Source of the DNA: a bacterium
Lineage (GTDB): Bacteria > Myxococcota_A > Bradymonadia > UBA7976 > UBA1532
Assembly (NCBI GenBank): GCA_030426945.1
Contig: JAUHXL010000012.1
Span: 1-38,999 of the forward strand
Length of the DNA: 38,999 nucleotides
Direction of reading: 5' to 3'
In this document: positions 18,901 through 25,660 of the stretch, in pieces
Numbering within the stretch: the first letter of the stretch is position 1
Layout: each line of letters opens with the position of its first letter
The notes under the pieces: generated by a model
Seen by the model: only the letters and a program-made list of their open reading frames with translations
The model's database searches: none
Told to the model about the DNA's origin: nothing
Position numbers and translations under genes: made by a program

Positions 18901-19933
18901 GTTTGAAGTCGGTCTCGCCGCGGCCATCGACGTAGGTGTTCTTCTTCACCCGCCAGATGCCGAAGCGCTCGAAGCTGGTGTCGGGGTAGTACTTGACCTC
19001 GTACTCGGCCTCGGGCGCCCGCTCGGGGACGCGCTTGAACGAGTACCGCATGCCGATCTCGGAGAGCGTGCAGGCCGGCCCGGCGCCGAAAAGGCTGGTG
19101 CGGAAGCAGGTGTTGATCGCGCCACCGCCGTAGCCGTCCTCGGGCACGAGGGTCATCCGCTGGGTCAGCAGGATGTTCTCGCCCTTCTCGAGGTCGATGA
19201 TCGGCGGGACGAAGCCCTCCTCACAGGTGCTGTAGTCCACCCGACCGTCCGGCTGGACGACGCGGCAGTCGCCCGCCTCCTCCTGCACGTAGTAGGGGGC
19301 CTCGATGTTGCCCACCCACCCCAGGTCCGCCTGAGCGTACAGGTTGAAGTTGGTGTCGCTGACCCCGAGGTCGGTCCAGTCGACGCGGATGAAGTCGCGC
19401 TCGTGCCAGGCCCGGTCGACGGTGTTCTCGCTGATCACGTTCGACTGCTCGCCCGTCACGGCGTTGTAGTCGCGCAGGATGTCGAAGTGGCTCTGGATGG
19501 CGAAGGCCGCGACGGGGTGGTCGCAGGGGAACTTGCGGTACGCGTCCCCAGGGGCGTCGTTCGCCGCCCGCGCTTCGGCCTTCTGCGGATCCTTCTCGTC
19601 GCCCTCTGCCTGCCCGTCGCTGTTGCTGCCGACGATCACCTCGTCGGCTCGGCAGGCGTACAGGCGGTCCTCCTCGATGCGCCAGCGAATCTTGATGGCG
19701 GGGAAGTCCTCGCCGAAGGTGTACTCCTGGCGATCACCGACGAAGGTGCCGGCGGCCTCGTAGGGCACGTCGACCACCGTTCGGGCAAAGTACCACTCAC
19801 CCTGGAAGAGGGACTTGGGCAGGGCGTTGGGCTGCGTCCGATCGACGTCGTCGACCGGCTCGGCGCAGCCGAGCGCCATCACCGCGGCGAGCGTCACCGA
19901 AGTCAGTACTGCCTCGAGGCGAATCGACACCAT
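15959..19933 (-). CDS. Large zinc-metalloprotease lipoprotein (metzincin type)
   Basis: A 1324-aa predicted secreted lipoprotein. The leader ends MALGC with Cys23 as lipid site. The catalytic helix is HELGHNMGLRH (His713, Glu714, His717, His723), the HExxHxxGxxH zinc motif. A Met-turn-like YSSIMDYG has Met805. This fits the metzincin clan and resembles bacterial zinc-dependent metalloproteases of the DUF4953/DUF5117 kind, which also carry a HExGHxxGLRHNF sequence. A long N-terminal region (about 30-650) with several Cys pairs precedes the protease. A Cys-rich segment (about 862-890) with CSANSDCPHAGDGQSC spacing follows the Met-turn. ATG 19933 is chosen because GGAGG lies five bases upstream. 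The likely site is the outer envelope; substrates are unknown. Larger than most relatives I recall. Confidence 0.85.
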   Translation of the reverse strand: MVSIRLEAVLTSVTLAAVMALGCAEPVDDVDRTQPNALPKSLFQGEWYFARTVVDVPYEAAGTFVGDRQEYTFGEDFPAIKIRWRIEEDRLYACRADEVIVGSNSDGQAEGDEKDPQKAEARAANDAPGDAYRKFPCDHPVAAFAIQSHFDILRDYNAVTGEQSNVISENTVDRAWHERDFIRVDWTDLGVSDTNFNLYAQADLGWVGNIEAPYYVQEEAGDCRVVQPDGRVDYSTCEEGFVPPIIDLEKGENILLTQRMTLVPEDGYGGGAINTCFRTSLFGAGPACTLSEIGMRYSFKRVPERAPEAEYEVKYYPDTSFERFGIWRVKKNTYVDGRGETDFKQYRATRFHMWDRTHDCSGGDCQPLPLTHAARGLKPIVYYLNRAFPSDLKPMAFALAKEWNDAFQGIVPDLDLTTSCKVVCNGDTPAAQCGPQDSWAMTGNCAFELRENDGQQFLGDLRYNYIAYIEDPGQAQPCGVGGPANDPETGELVNAVTYIYGAGCFDYLTTRMGDMLDILCAQHLRDGDALPKSCGAIDENQYLRGLRVLEIMQAQGYAQAPRTPIRNITGAAYDYTQNPDLETRMAEMKNRMTDLKHHRGKLHLRRERLKEAGLDRALVPDELARELSGGRASTGAQLTDAELDWLNPLDLHYSGVAVREREKLKYAAKALEPAEYLFDDNGLWHFVNQHADMERDQLMQLLREQSFRAVTLHELGHNMGLRHNFIATFDRTNFHPEYWQIKQETEAAFEAEYGRPAPELQPFRDDEETDLEFLGRYNAWQADREVLRRMQEDAGIRLYRYSSIMDYGAMYYSDWQGLGSYDKAAMRFLYADLVDRVECNGKTPEACRAQLADGGRAHVKWYRGGELCSANSDCPHAGDGQSCRQDAELGVGVCSNWDDDERVAARFNPRQMFCSDDRVGDQPFCNRFDEGESSEEIVRNMIDQYERNFIFNNFRRYRADFDISSYLSRIQSRYFSVIGDQMQALLYKYFYEAGFRSNEGPGGFTDMFRATVVGFDFLGNVLMQPESGSYQLNEFTGMYEHQDRGLTDSTNADVVNIPLGLGKPVYSSYERGYFGEIDRLSYVGVFYDKIAALSTLTTRDWGVVTGANDERFQLNFYDFFPGAFLKVLGSFASGDFGEVAQHFDPDLEQLSQRVYWDGTFFDAEREFDPDDENLPGSMVEPGGSTQLYVYALIYGMIDTPYYNDLTFTHSMRVFEEGGFTGFDVDASNPDDILRCTSPLTQRTFVAARTANVPSIAWQAVSYCNELVTQRNEMMRQLADGDLPVGITRGRLETALDRLEYRLQLQEDQISNMIFITDLVGLGAL

Positions 19934-20030
19934 CGCTTCCTCCGAAGCGCCCACGCGCGGGGCGCTCGTTGTCCATGTGCGGCCGGCAGGTCGGGGCCGC
20001 GCGGCCGGGCCAGCGCGGGGCGGGCGGGCA

Positions 20031-20060
20031 CTTCTAGCCGAGCGCCTCCGCGGGTGTCAA
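20031..20060 (-). promoter_or_regulatory. Candidate promoter for the metalloprotease gene
   Basis: On the minus strand a consensus TTGACA (20060-20055), an 18-nt spacer and TAGAAG (20036-20031). The start codon is about 98 bases downstream, giving a leader of roughly 90 nt. Confidence 0.45.
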
Positions 20061-20210
20061 CCGCGCAACACGCCGCAGGGTGGGTGTACGCGCGGCGTCG
20101 CCGGCGGTGTGGCCGGGTGTCCACGCGAGACGAGATTCTCGCCGGGGTCGCGTCGTGGCGGGCGCTCAGCTTTGCCGGCGACGGGGCCGATGTGGGGGAG
20201 GGGAGGCGAC

Positions 20211-20858
20211 GTGACCGAGCCCGAAGCGCCCAACGACGAGATCGAGCTGGTGGCCCTGCGCGGCGACGATCTGCGCCGCTGGGTCGGGCGGCTGACCCGG
20301 CGAGATGGAATCCACCTACGGGTGCGCCTGCCGAGCGGCGACCGACCGGCGGTCGGGCAGGAGGTGCTGGTGGTCGCGCGGGACGCCGCGGGCGGCGCGC
20401 GGCGGGGGCGCGCGGTGGTCGAGAACGCCGACGAGATCGGCGCCACCGTCACCCTGCGCGAGCCGCTGTCGCCGCCCGAGCGGCGGCTCTACGCGCGGGC
20501 GCGCACCCTGGCCTGGGTCCACGCCGAGCGCCTCGCGCCCGACGCGGCCGGTACGGCCCCCGCGGCGCGGGCCGCAGGCGCCGAGCCCAGGGGGGAGCTC
20601 GAGCCGCTCGAGCTGAGCCCGGCCGGCGCGCGCGTGGCCCTCCCCGGCGTCTGGTTGCCCGACGAGCGCGTCGAGCTGCACCTGCGCATGGCCCACGGGG
20701 GCGGGAGCGCCCAGCGCCTGCGGGTCCGCGGCCGGGTGGTGCGCACCGAGTCGGGGGACCCCCCGGCCGTCGTGATCCGGTTCGACGACACGTCGCCGGC
20801 GGTCATGGATCGGCTGGCCGACTTCGTGGACGCCTATCACGACCAGCGCCGCCGCTGA
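20211..20858 (+). CDS. PilZ-like (YcgR-type two-domain) protein, putative c-di-GMP effector
   Basis: A 215-aa cytoplasmic protein. Residues about 5-90 form a beta-rich N-terminal domain resembling the YcgR/PilZN flanking domain. The C-terminal part (about 92-210) follows the PilZ barrel: entry ERRLYARAR containing an RxxxR arrangement, then LELSPAGARV in place of (D/N)xSxxG, with Glu at the first position, and a closing strand VVIRFDD followed by a helix MDRLADFVDAY. It could bind cyclic-di-GMP, but the Asp-to-Glu change and the long insertion between the two motifs leave this open. GTG 20211 has GGGGAGG four to five bases upstream. It is 101 nt before the FHA gene, which appears to have its own promoter. 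Confidence 0.6.
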   Translation: MTEPEAPNDEIELVALRGDDLRRWVGRLTRRDGIHLRVRLPSGDRPAVGQEVLVVARDAAGGARRGRAVVENADEIGATVTLREPLSPPERRLYARARTLAWVHAERLAPDAAGTAPAARAAGAEPRGELEPLELSPAGARVALPGVWLPDERVELHLRMAHGGGSAQRLRVRGRVVRTESGDPPAVVIRFDDTSPAVMDRLADFVDAYHDQRRR

Positions 20859-20898
20859 TCGTCGAGCCGCGCCGGCGACCGACCGCGGTCGGCGATTC

Positions 20899-20927
20899 TG
20901 GACCGCGCGGCAGCGCCCCTCTATAAC
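20899..20927 (+). promoter_or_regulatory. Candidate promoter for the FHA/coiled-coil gene
   Basis: TGGACC (20899-20904), a 17-nt spacer and TATAAC (20922-20927). Transcription would begin near 20934. This argues for translation from GTG 20960, which has GGGGGA eight bases upstream, rather than TTG 20936. Confidence 0.45.
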
Positions 20928-20959
20928 TGAGGACCTTGGAGCCGCGGGGGACGCGCTCG

Positions 20960-22750
20960 GTGGCACGACTCGTCTACACGGACCGCGCCGGGCGGCAAAT
21001 GGTCCACGCGCTCGACTCACGGCGGGGGCAGACCGTCGTCGGTCGCCACCCCGACTGTGACATCGTCATCGCGGACGCGAGCGTGTCGCGCCGCCACTGC
21101 GCGATCGCCTTCGACGACGGCGGCTTCCGCATCGCCGATCTCGGATCGGCCAACGGCACCTTGGTCAACGACGTCCTCGTCTCGCGCCGCCATCTGGCCA
21201 ATGAAGACGTCGTGCGATGCGGCACCTACGTGCTGCAGTTCTTCGACGATCCGGCGCCCGCCCCCGCCGGCCGCGCCTTCCGCGACGCGCCGATCATGGA
21301 GACGCAGGTCGCGCGGCAGCCGCTGCCCGCCCCGCCGCCCGCGGTGGATCCGGCCGAGTACGAACGCCTCAAGGCCTTCAACGAGCGGCAGGCGGAGGCG
21401 CTCGGGCGCATCCAGGACGCGCTGGCCGAGGCGGAGGCGGCGCGCGCCGCCGCCGAGCGTTCGGCGGCCGAGGCGCGCGCGGAGGCCGAGGAGCTCGCGC
21501 GGCGCCTGGCGGCGGCGACACCCTCGGGCTCGCCCGAGCCCGAGCCCACGCAGGCCCTCGACCCGGTGGAGCCGGCGGCCGGGCCGCGGGTGACCATCAC
21601 CCGCGACAACGGCAGCACGCTGCCGGAGGCCGACGCCGCGGCGATGGCCAGCCGCGCCGCGCGCTTGATCGAGGAGAACGACCAGCTTCGACGCCGGATC
21701 GAGGCCCTGCAGACGGCGGCGCCCGCCGCGACGCCGCCGCCGGCCGATGGGCCGGCGGCCTCGCCGGACGAGGCGGCGAACCTGAGGCGCCAGCTGGATC
21801 GGATGCGGCGCGAGCTCGACGCGACCCGCGCCGGGCAGATGGCGACCGACGCCGAGCGCCTCGCGCGCGCAGCCCGGCTGTCGAACGAGCTGCGCGCCGC
21901 CGAGGCGCGCGCCGCGGCGACCGAACGCCGCGTCGAGCAGGTCGAGGACGAGCTCGCCGAGGCCGCGGCGTGGCTGAGAGCCGCGGGCGTGCGGCTCGGC
22001 GCCCTCGCCGACGCCGAGGGCCGCCTCGCCAGCGTGGAGGCCCGGGCCCGCGCTCGAGAAGACGAGGCCAAGGGGCTGCGATCAGCGCTCGACGAGGCGC
22101 GGGCGGCGGTCCACCAGACGTCGGCCATCCGGCGCCAGCTGCGCGCCGCGCAGGCCCGGCTCGAGGCGGTCGGCGAGGCGCCGCCCGGCCCGGACGCGAC
22201 GCCGCCGCCGGACGACGGCGCCGCCGAGGCGCGCGCCCGCCAGGCCGAGGCCGCGCTCATGGTGATGGAGCAGCGCCTCCACGCCGCCGAGGACGCCCTG
22301 CGCCGGGTGCGCGAGGCGCAAGAGACGACCGACGCGATGGATCCCGAGACGGCCGAGCGGATCCAGGGCATGCAGGCCCAGCTCGGCGCCGTCACGCGGC
22401 GGGCGATGATGATGAAGGCGAAGGATCTCGAGCTCGAGCGGCGCCAGGCGCAGATCCAGGCGCTCGAGGATCAGGTCCGCGTGGCGCGCGACGAGCGCGA
22501 CGCCCTCGAGCAGCAGATGCTCGAGCTGATCGTCACCCAGCAGCAGAGCGCGGCGAGCGAGTCGGCGCAGACGGTCCGCGAGGCGGTCGGCGCGGTCCTC
22601 GCCGCCTGGTTCGAGCTGCTGGACGCCGAAGGGGACGCGGTGGAGGCGGCGCGCGCCGACGTGGCGGCGGCGCTCGAGGCGCTCGACGCGGCGACCGGCG
22701 GCGCCGAGGCCGACGAGCCCACCCTGCCCCCGGAGACGATGGAGGCGTGA
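20960..22750 (+). CDS. FHA-domain protein with long coiled coil
   Basis: A 596-aa protein from GTG 20960 (an alternative TTG at 20936 adds 8 residues). Residues 1-90 form a canonical FHA domain with Gly28-Arg29, Ser43/His46 in SVSRRH and Asn65-Gly66 in LGSANGT, the residues that read phosphothreonine. From about 130 to 560 the sequence is dominated by Ala, Glu, Arg and Leu with heptad-like spacing, broken by Pro/Ala-rich linkers near 190-215 and 255-275, so it is mostly coiled coil. It probably links Ser/Thr phosphorylation to assembly of a cell structure; the zinc-ribbon kinase 12 kb away is one possible writer, by inference only. The TGA overlaps the GTG start of the glycosyltransferase (GTGA), so the two are coupled. 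Confidence 0.88.
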   Translation: MARLVYTDRAGRQMVHALDSRRGQTVVGRHPDCDIVIADASVSRRHCAIAFDDGGFRIADLGSANGTLVNDVLVSRRHLANEDVVRCGTYVLQFFDDPAPAPAGRAFRDAPIMETQVARQPLPAPPPAVDPAEYERLKAFNERQAEALGRIQDALAEAEAARAAAERSAAEARAEAEELARRLAAATPSGSPEPEPTQALDPVEPAAGPRVTITRDNGSTLPEADAAAMASRAARLIEENDQLRRRIEALQTAAPAATPPPADGPAASPDEAANLRRQLDRMRRELDATRAGQMATDAERLARAARLSNELRAAEARAAATERRVEQVEDELAEAAAWLRAAGVRLGALADAEGRLASVEARARAREDEAKGLRSALDEARAAVHQTSAIRRQLRAAQARLEAVGEAPPGPDATPPPDDGAAEARARQAEAALMVMEQRLHAAEDALRRVREAQETTDAMDPETAERIQGMQAQLGAVTRRAMMMKAKDLELERRQAQIQALEDQVRVARDERDALEQQMLELIVTQQQSAASESAQTVREAVGAVLAAWFELLDAEGDAVEAARADVAAALEALDAATGGAEADEPTLPPETMEA

Positions 22751-23652
22751 GGGCCGGCCGGCTCGTCGGGCCCGCGGTCGACCGGACCGGTGAGCCCGCG
22801 GACGCGGCCCCGCCCACCCCCGAGCCCCCGACCATCACGGTGGCCGTCGTCGCGCGCAACGCGGCGGGGCTGTTGCCCGGTTGCCTGGCCAGCGCGCGCG
22901 ACGCCGACGCTCGGCTGGTGATCGACCACGCCTCGACCGACGCGACCGCGGCCCAGGCGATCGCCGCCGGGGCCGAGGTGGTGGTCGGCGAGGGCAGCCT
23001 GTCGGCCCTGCGCACGCTCGCCCTGCGCAGCGCGCCCACGGCCTGGGTGCTGTTCCTCGACGCCGACGAGCGCCTCCCGCCCGGCGCGATCGGTCGCCTC
23101 CGCGCGATGCTCGAGCGGCGGCCGGACCTGGCTGGGGTCGAGGTGTCCATCCGCTCGCATCTCGGTTCGCGCCCGCTCCGCTTTGGCGGCTATGCGCCGG
23201 CCTGGCGGCTTCGCCTGGTGCGCGTCGCCGCGACCCGCTTCGCCGAGCGGCGGGTCCACGAGCGCCCGACCGTCGAGGGCCCCGTCGCGCGCGCCGCGGT
23301 GCGGCTCGAGCACCACGGCTACCGCGACCGGGCTCACGCAGTCGCCAAGCTGCGGCGCTACGCGGCCCTCGCCGCCGCCGACCTGCGCGGCGCGGGGCGC
23401 CGGCCGTCCTGGCTGGAGGGGGCCGGGCGCGCGGCGTGGCGCTGGTGGACGGTGGCGGTGCTCCGCGGGGGGCTGCTGATGGGGGGCGACGGCCTGTTCC
23501 TGGCGACGCTGCAGGCGCGCTCGGTCTGGTGGCGCACGCGCTGGGCTCGGCGCGGGCCGCCGGCCGACCTGATCGCGCCGCCGTGCGATCCGCACGGCGC
23601 CTCGCCACCGCACGGGGGGTTTGCGCATGACCCACCCCGTCTGCCAGATTAA
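22747..23652 (+). CDS. Family 2 glycosyltransferase, WaaE-like
   Basis: A 301-aa GT-A fold enzyme. The donor-binding strand is TVAVVARNAAG (about 31-41), followed by IDHASTDAT. The metal-binding DxD appears as LFLDADERLPPG with Asp105 and Asp107. The acceptor half shows a GGYAPAWRLRLVR segment, then RRVHERP, and LEHHGYRDRAHAVAKLRRYAALAA. This layout matches the WaaE/KdtX group that adds sugars to lipopolysaccharide core or other cell-surface glycans. A hydrophobic segment near 234-255 (VAVLRGGLLMGGDGLFLATL) may associate with the membrane. The GTG start overlaps the FHA stop by 3 nt, with GGAGAC about nine bases upstream. Exact sugar and acceptor are unknown. Confidence 0.85.
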   Translation: MRAGRLVGPAVDRTGEPADAAPPTPEPPTITVAVVARNAAGLLPGCLASARDADARLVIDHASTDATAAQAIAAGAEVVVGEGSLSALRTLALRSAPTAWVLFLDADERLPPGAIGRLRAMLERRPDLAGVEVSIRSHLGSRPLRFGGYAPAWRLRLVRVAATRFAERRVHERPTVEGPVARAAVRLEHHGYRDRAHAVAKLRRYAALAAADLRGAGRRPSWLEGAGRAAWRWWTVAVLRGGLLMGGDGLFLATLQARSVWWRTRWARRGPPADLIAPPCDPHGASPPHGGFAHDPPRLPD

Positions 23653-23726
23653 GTCTGCGACGCCGCTCGGTCGTGTTTATCAAGTGAGTGGTGCCGGAGC
23701 CGAGGGAACCGGCCGGGAGGACAGCC

Positions 23727-23894
23727 GTGCTGGACGCCTACATCATCGATCAGATTCGCAAACGCGAAGAGGAGCGGCGCCGCATCCACGAGCGGCCCGC
23801 CCTCGAGCTGCCGCTCGAGCCGGAGCCCCCCCCCGACTGGGAGCCCGAGGTCGAGGAGGAGGAGGCGCCTCGCGTCATCATCATCGACCTCTGA
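23727..23894 (+). CDS. 55-aa acidic small protein
   Basis: Start GTG 23727 has GGGAGGA five bases upstream. The N-terminus VLDAYIIDQIRKREEERRR is an amphipathic, charged helix. The centre is Pro/Glu-rich (ELPLEPEPPPDWEPEVEEEEAP) and probably extended. The end is a short hydrophobic strand VIIIDL with a C-terminal Leu. There is no signal peptide or membrane helix. Because the strong ribosome site, the coherent three-part layout and the clean terminator at 23920 all agree, I think it is a real gene rather than chance. I do not know its function; a peptide-like tag or adaptor that docks through its C-terminus is one guess. It lies 74 nt after the glycosyltransferase gene. Confidence 0.7.
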   Translation: MLDAYIIDQIRKREEERRRIHERPALELPLEPEPPPDWEPEVEEEEAPRVIIIDL

Positions 23895-23919
23895 GTCGAG
23901 CGCCCTGACCCGGCCGAGA

Positions 23920-23952
23920 CGCCCGAGCCCCTGGCTCGGGCGTTCGTCGTTT
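23920..23952 (+). terminator. Intrinsic terminator after the small acidic protein gene
   Basis: A 10-bp perfect stem (23920-23929 with 23933-23942), loop CCT, followed by TTCGTCGTTT. It ends the FHA-glycosyltransferase-small protein run. Confidence 0.7.
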
Positions 23953-23998
23953 GGAGAGGGGCGCTCGAGACGCCGAACCGTCAACCTGCCGATTCCCC

Positions 23999-24031
23999 AA
24001 AGAAAAAGGGCGCCGCGATCGCGACGCCCTT
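23999..24031 (-). terminator. Intrinsic terminator of the AgmX-type gene
   Basis: On the minus strand a hairpin of 7 bp (24031-24025 with 24012-24006), one mismatch and 4 further bp around an AT loop is followed by a T-rich tract corresponding to AAAGAAAAA at 23999-24007. This is a classic Rho-independent terminator. Confidence 0.8.
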
Positions 24032-24071
24032 CTTGCCGCCGCCGGTCACCCGGCGCGCGCTGCGGTGCTGC

Positions 24072-25382
24072 TCAGAGGCCCGCGTTGAACACGAACGGGT
24101 ACCGAATCTGGCACATGCCGCCCTCGGGCTTCGGGAACTTCCAGCGCTGGATCTGCCGGGTCATGCAACCCTCGACCTGCTTGTTGCCCAGCGAGGAGTT
24201 CTCGACGAAGGCCTTGACCACCGAGCCGTCGAGGCCGATACGCCACGACATCGTGACCTTGCCCTGCAGCTCCGGGTTGCGGGCCAGCTCCTTCTCGTAG
24301 CAGTACTGGATGCCCCGCTGACGGGCCGCCACCACGCGCTGGATGTCGGCCTCTTTGCAGAAGCCCGACAGGTTGGCCTTGCCGCGCCGGACGCGCGCCT
24401 TGGCCTTGCGCTTCTTCTTGCCGCCGAGGTTGGCCTTGGTGCCGCGGCCACCGCCGGTGTCGATCCGGCCCATGCCGTGGATGCGGCCGAAGCCCTCACC
24501 GCCGCCGCCGCTGCCGGTGCCGCGCAGACCCATGCCGCCGGCGCCCTGGCCCACAACCAGATCGTCACCCGCGCCCGCCATGGCGGCGTTGAGCTTGCTG
24601 TCGAAGCCCGTCTTGTCGCCGAACACGTTCTTCAGGGGGCCACGGCCGAGCAGGTTCGAGCCGAGGGCCTTGTGGATGCCGACGTCCTTGATCTTGTCGA
24701 CCATCTCGCCGTCGCGCTTCGGCACCTTGGACTTCTCGACCTTGTCCTCTTCGCCGAACTTGCCCTCTTCGCCGCCGGCCTTCTTGCCCACGTCCTCGTC
24801 GACCGACTCTTCCTCTTCCTCCTCCTCGATCTCGGGGGGAGGCTCCTCGACGATGACCTTCATGAAGCGGTCGCTCAGGTCGAGCGAGGTGAGCTGAGGA
24901 TCCTCGTTCCAGAAGAAGAAGGCCGCGATCAGGAAGCCGAGGTGCACGACGAGGGCCGTCAGCAGCGACCCCAGCAGCGACGACTCCATCGTCGCCCAGA
25001 TGGGCTTCGCGGGGAGCTTCTCGGTGGCGACGCCCATCTGGAAGAAGACGGCGAGGGGGCCGAGGTCGATCACGCCCCAATCGTCGCCGGCGACCGACAG
25101 CGCGCCGCCCTTGGCCGCGCGCGCGGCCTCGACCGTCTGCTCCTTGCCGCCGAGGTTCAGGCGGCCCGTCATCGCGCTGGTCAGGTTCAGCGAGAACCCG
25201 CCCGCGTCCGGCGTGAACAGGACGTGGCTGTCCCCGACGCCGGCCACGTCGGGCACCATCAGGGTGTTGCTGGGCTTCTCGCCGATGGTCACCGGGCGCT
25301 TGCCCTCGACGATGGTCTCGGCGAAGACGGTGTCGTGCCAGAGCACGGCGACGCGGAGGTTGGTCTGGTTCTCTTTGCTCAA
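24072..25382 (-). CDS. AgmX/PglI C-terminal domain, TonB-like membrane protein with FHA-like N-terminus
   Basis: A 436-aa protein common in type to myxobacteria. Residues about 8-115 form an FHA-like beta domain with VTIGEKPSN and DSHVLFTPDAGG. One membrane helix (about 136-158, LLGSLLTALVVHLGFLIAAFFF) follows. Then come an acidic stretch (about 179-195 with runs of Glu), a Lys/Asp region, and a Gly-rich segment (about 275-315). The C-terminal about 90 residues match the AgmX/PglI C-terminal domain, related in layout to TonB: ADIQRVVAARQRGIQYCYEKEL, then VTMSWRIGLDGSV and RWKFPKPEGG. AgmX and PglI are linked to gliding motility in Myxococcus xanthus; many paralogs exist with unknown roles. 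The TTG start at 25382 has GGAGG nine bases upstream. It has a strong promoter and its own terminator, so it is a single-gene unit. Confidence 0.85.
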   Translation of the reverse strand: MSKENQTNLRVAVLWHDTVFAETIVEGKRPVTIGEKPSNTLMVPDVAGVGDSHVLFTPDAGGFSLNLTSAMTGRLNLGGKEQTVEAARAAKGGALSVAGDDWGVIDLGPLAVFFQMGVATEKLPAKPIWATMESSLLGSLLTALVVHLGFLIAAFFFWNEDPQLTSLDLSDRFMKVIVEEPPPEIEEEEEEESVDEDVGKKAGGEEGKFGEEDKVEKSKVPKRDGEMVDKIKDVGIHKALGSNLLGRGPLKNVFGDKTGFDSKLNAAMAGAGDDLVVGQGAGGMGLRGTGSGGGGEGFGRIHGMGRIDTGGGRGTKANLGGKKKRKAKARVRRGKANLSGFCKEADIQRVVAARQRGIQYCYEKELARNPELQGKVTMSWRIGLDGSVVKAFVENSSLGNKQVEGCMTRQIQRWKFPKPEGGMCQIRYPFVFNAGL

Positions 25383-25457
25383 AGCCGCGTTCCTCCGATG
25401 GGCGTGGTCGGTGCGCCCGCGATTCGACCCGCGCGTAGCCAGCGAAAAATTCGACGC

Positions 25458-25486
25458 AGGATAGCGACGCCCCTGGGGGTGGTCAA
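25458..25486 (-). promoter_or_regulatory. Strong candidate promoter for the AgmX-type gene
   Basis: On the minus strand TTGACC (25486-25481), a 17-nt spacer and TATCCT (25463-25458), about 75 bases before the TTG start. One of the clearest promoter matches in this window. Confidence 0.6.
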
Positions 25487-25660
25487 CCCGAACGCCGCGA
25501 TTCGACTGCGCTTCCTGCGCTTGACCCTGCCGGCCAACCGTGGGCACCTTCGAAGGCCCCGAGGGCCCTCGCGCCGTTCGACAGCGTCGGCGCGCGCAGG
25601 TTCCCGGGCGGGTGTTTTTCCTGCGGAGCGCGTCGGGTCGTCGGCGCAGGGAGTTTGCCA

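Noticed and set aside
16025-20926. A very long open frame on the plus strand opposite the metalloprotease gene
   Set aside because: Its product is low-complexity Val/Ala/Arg/Gly/His-rich sequence with no domain, and it spans a divergent promoter region and the PilZ gene. It is a mirror of the high-GC codon bias of the real gene.
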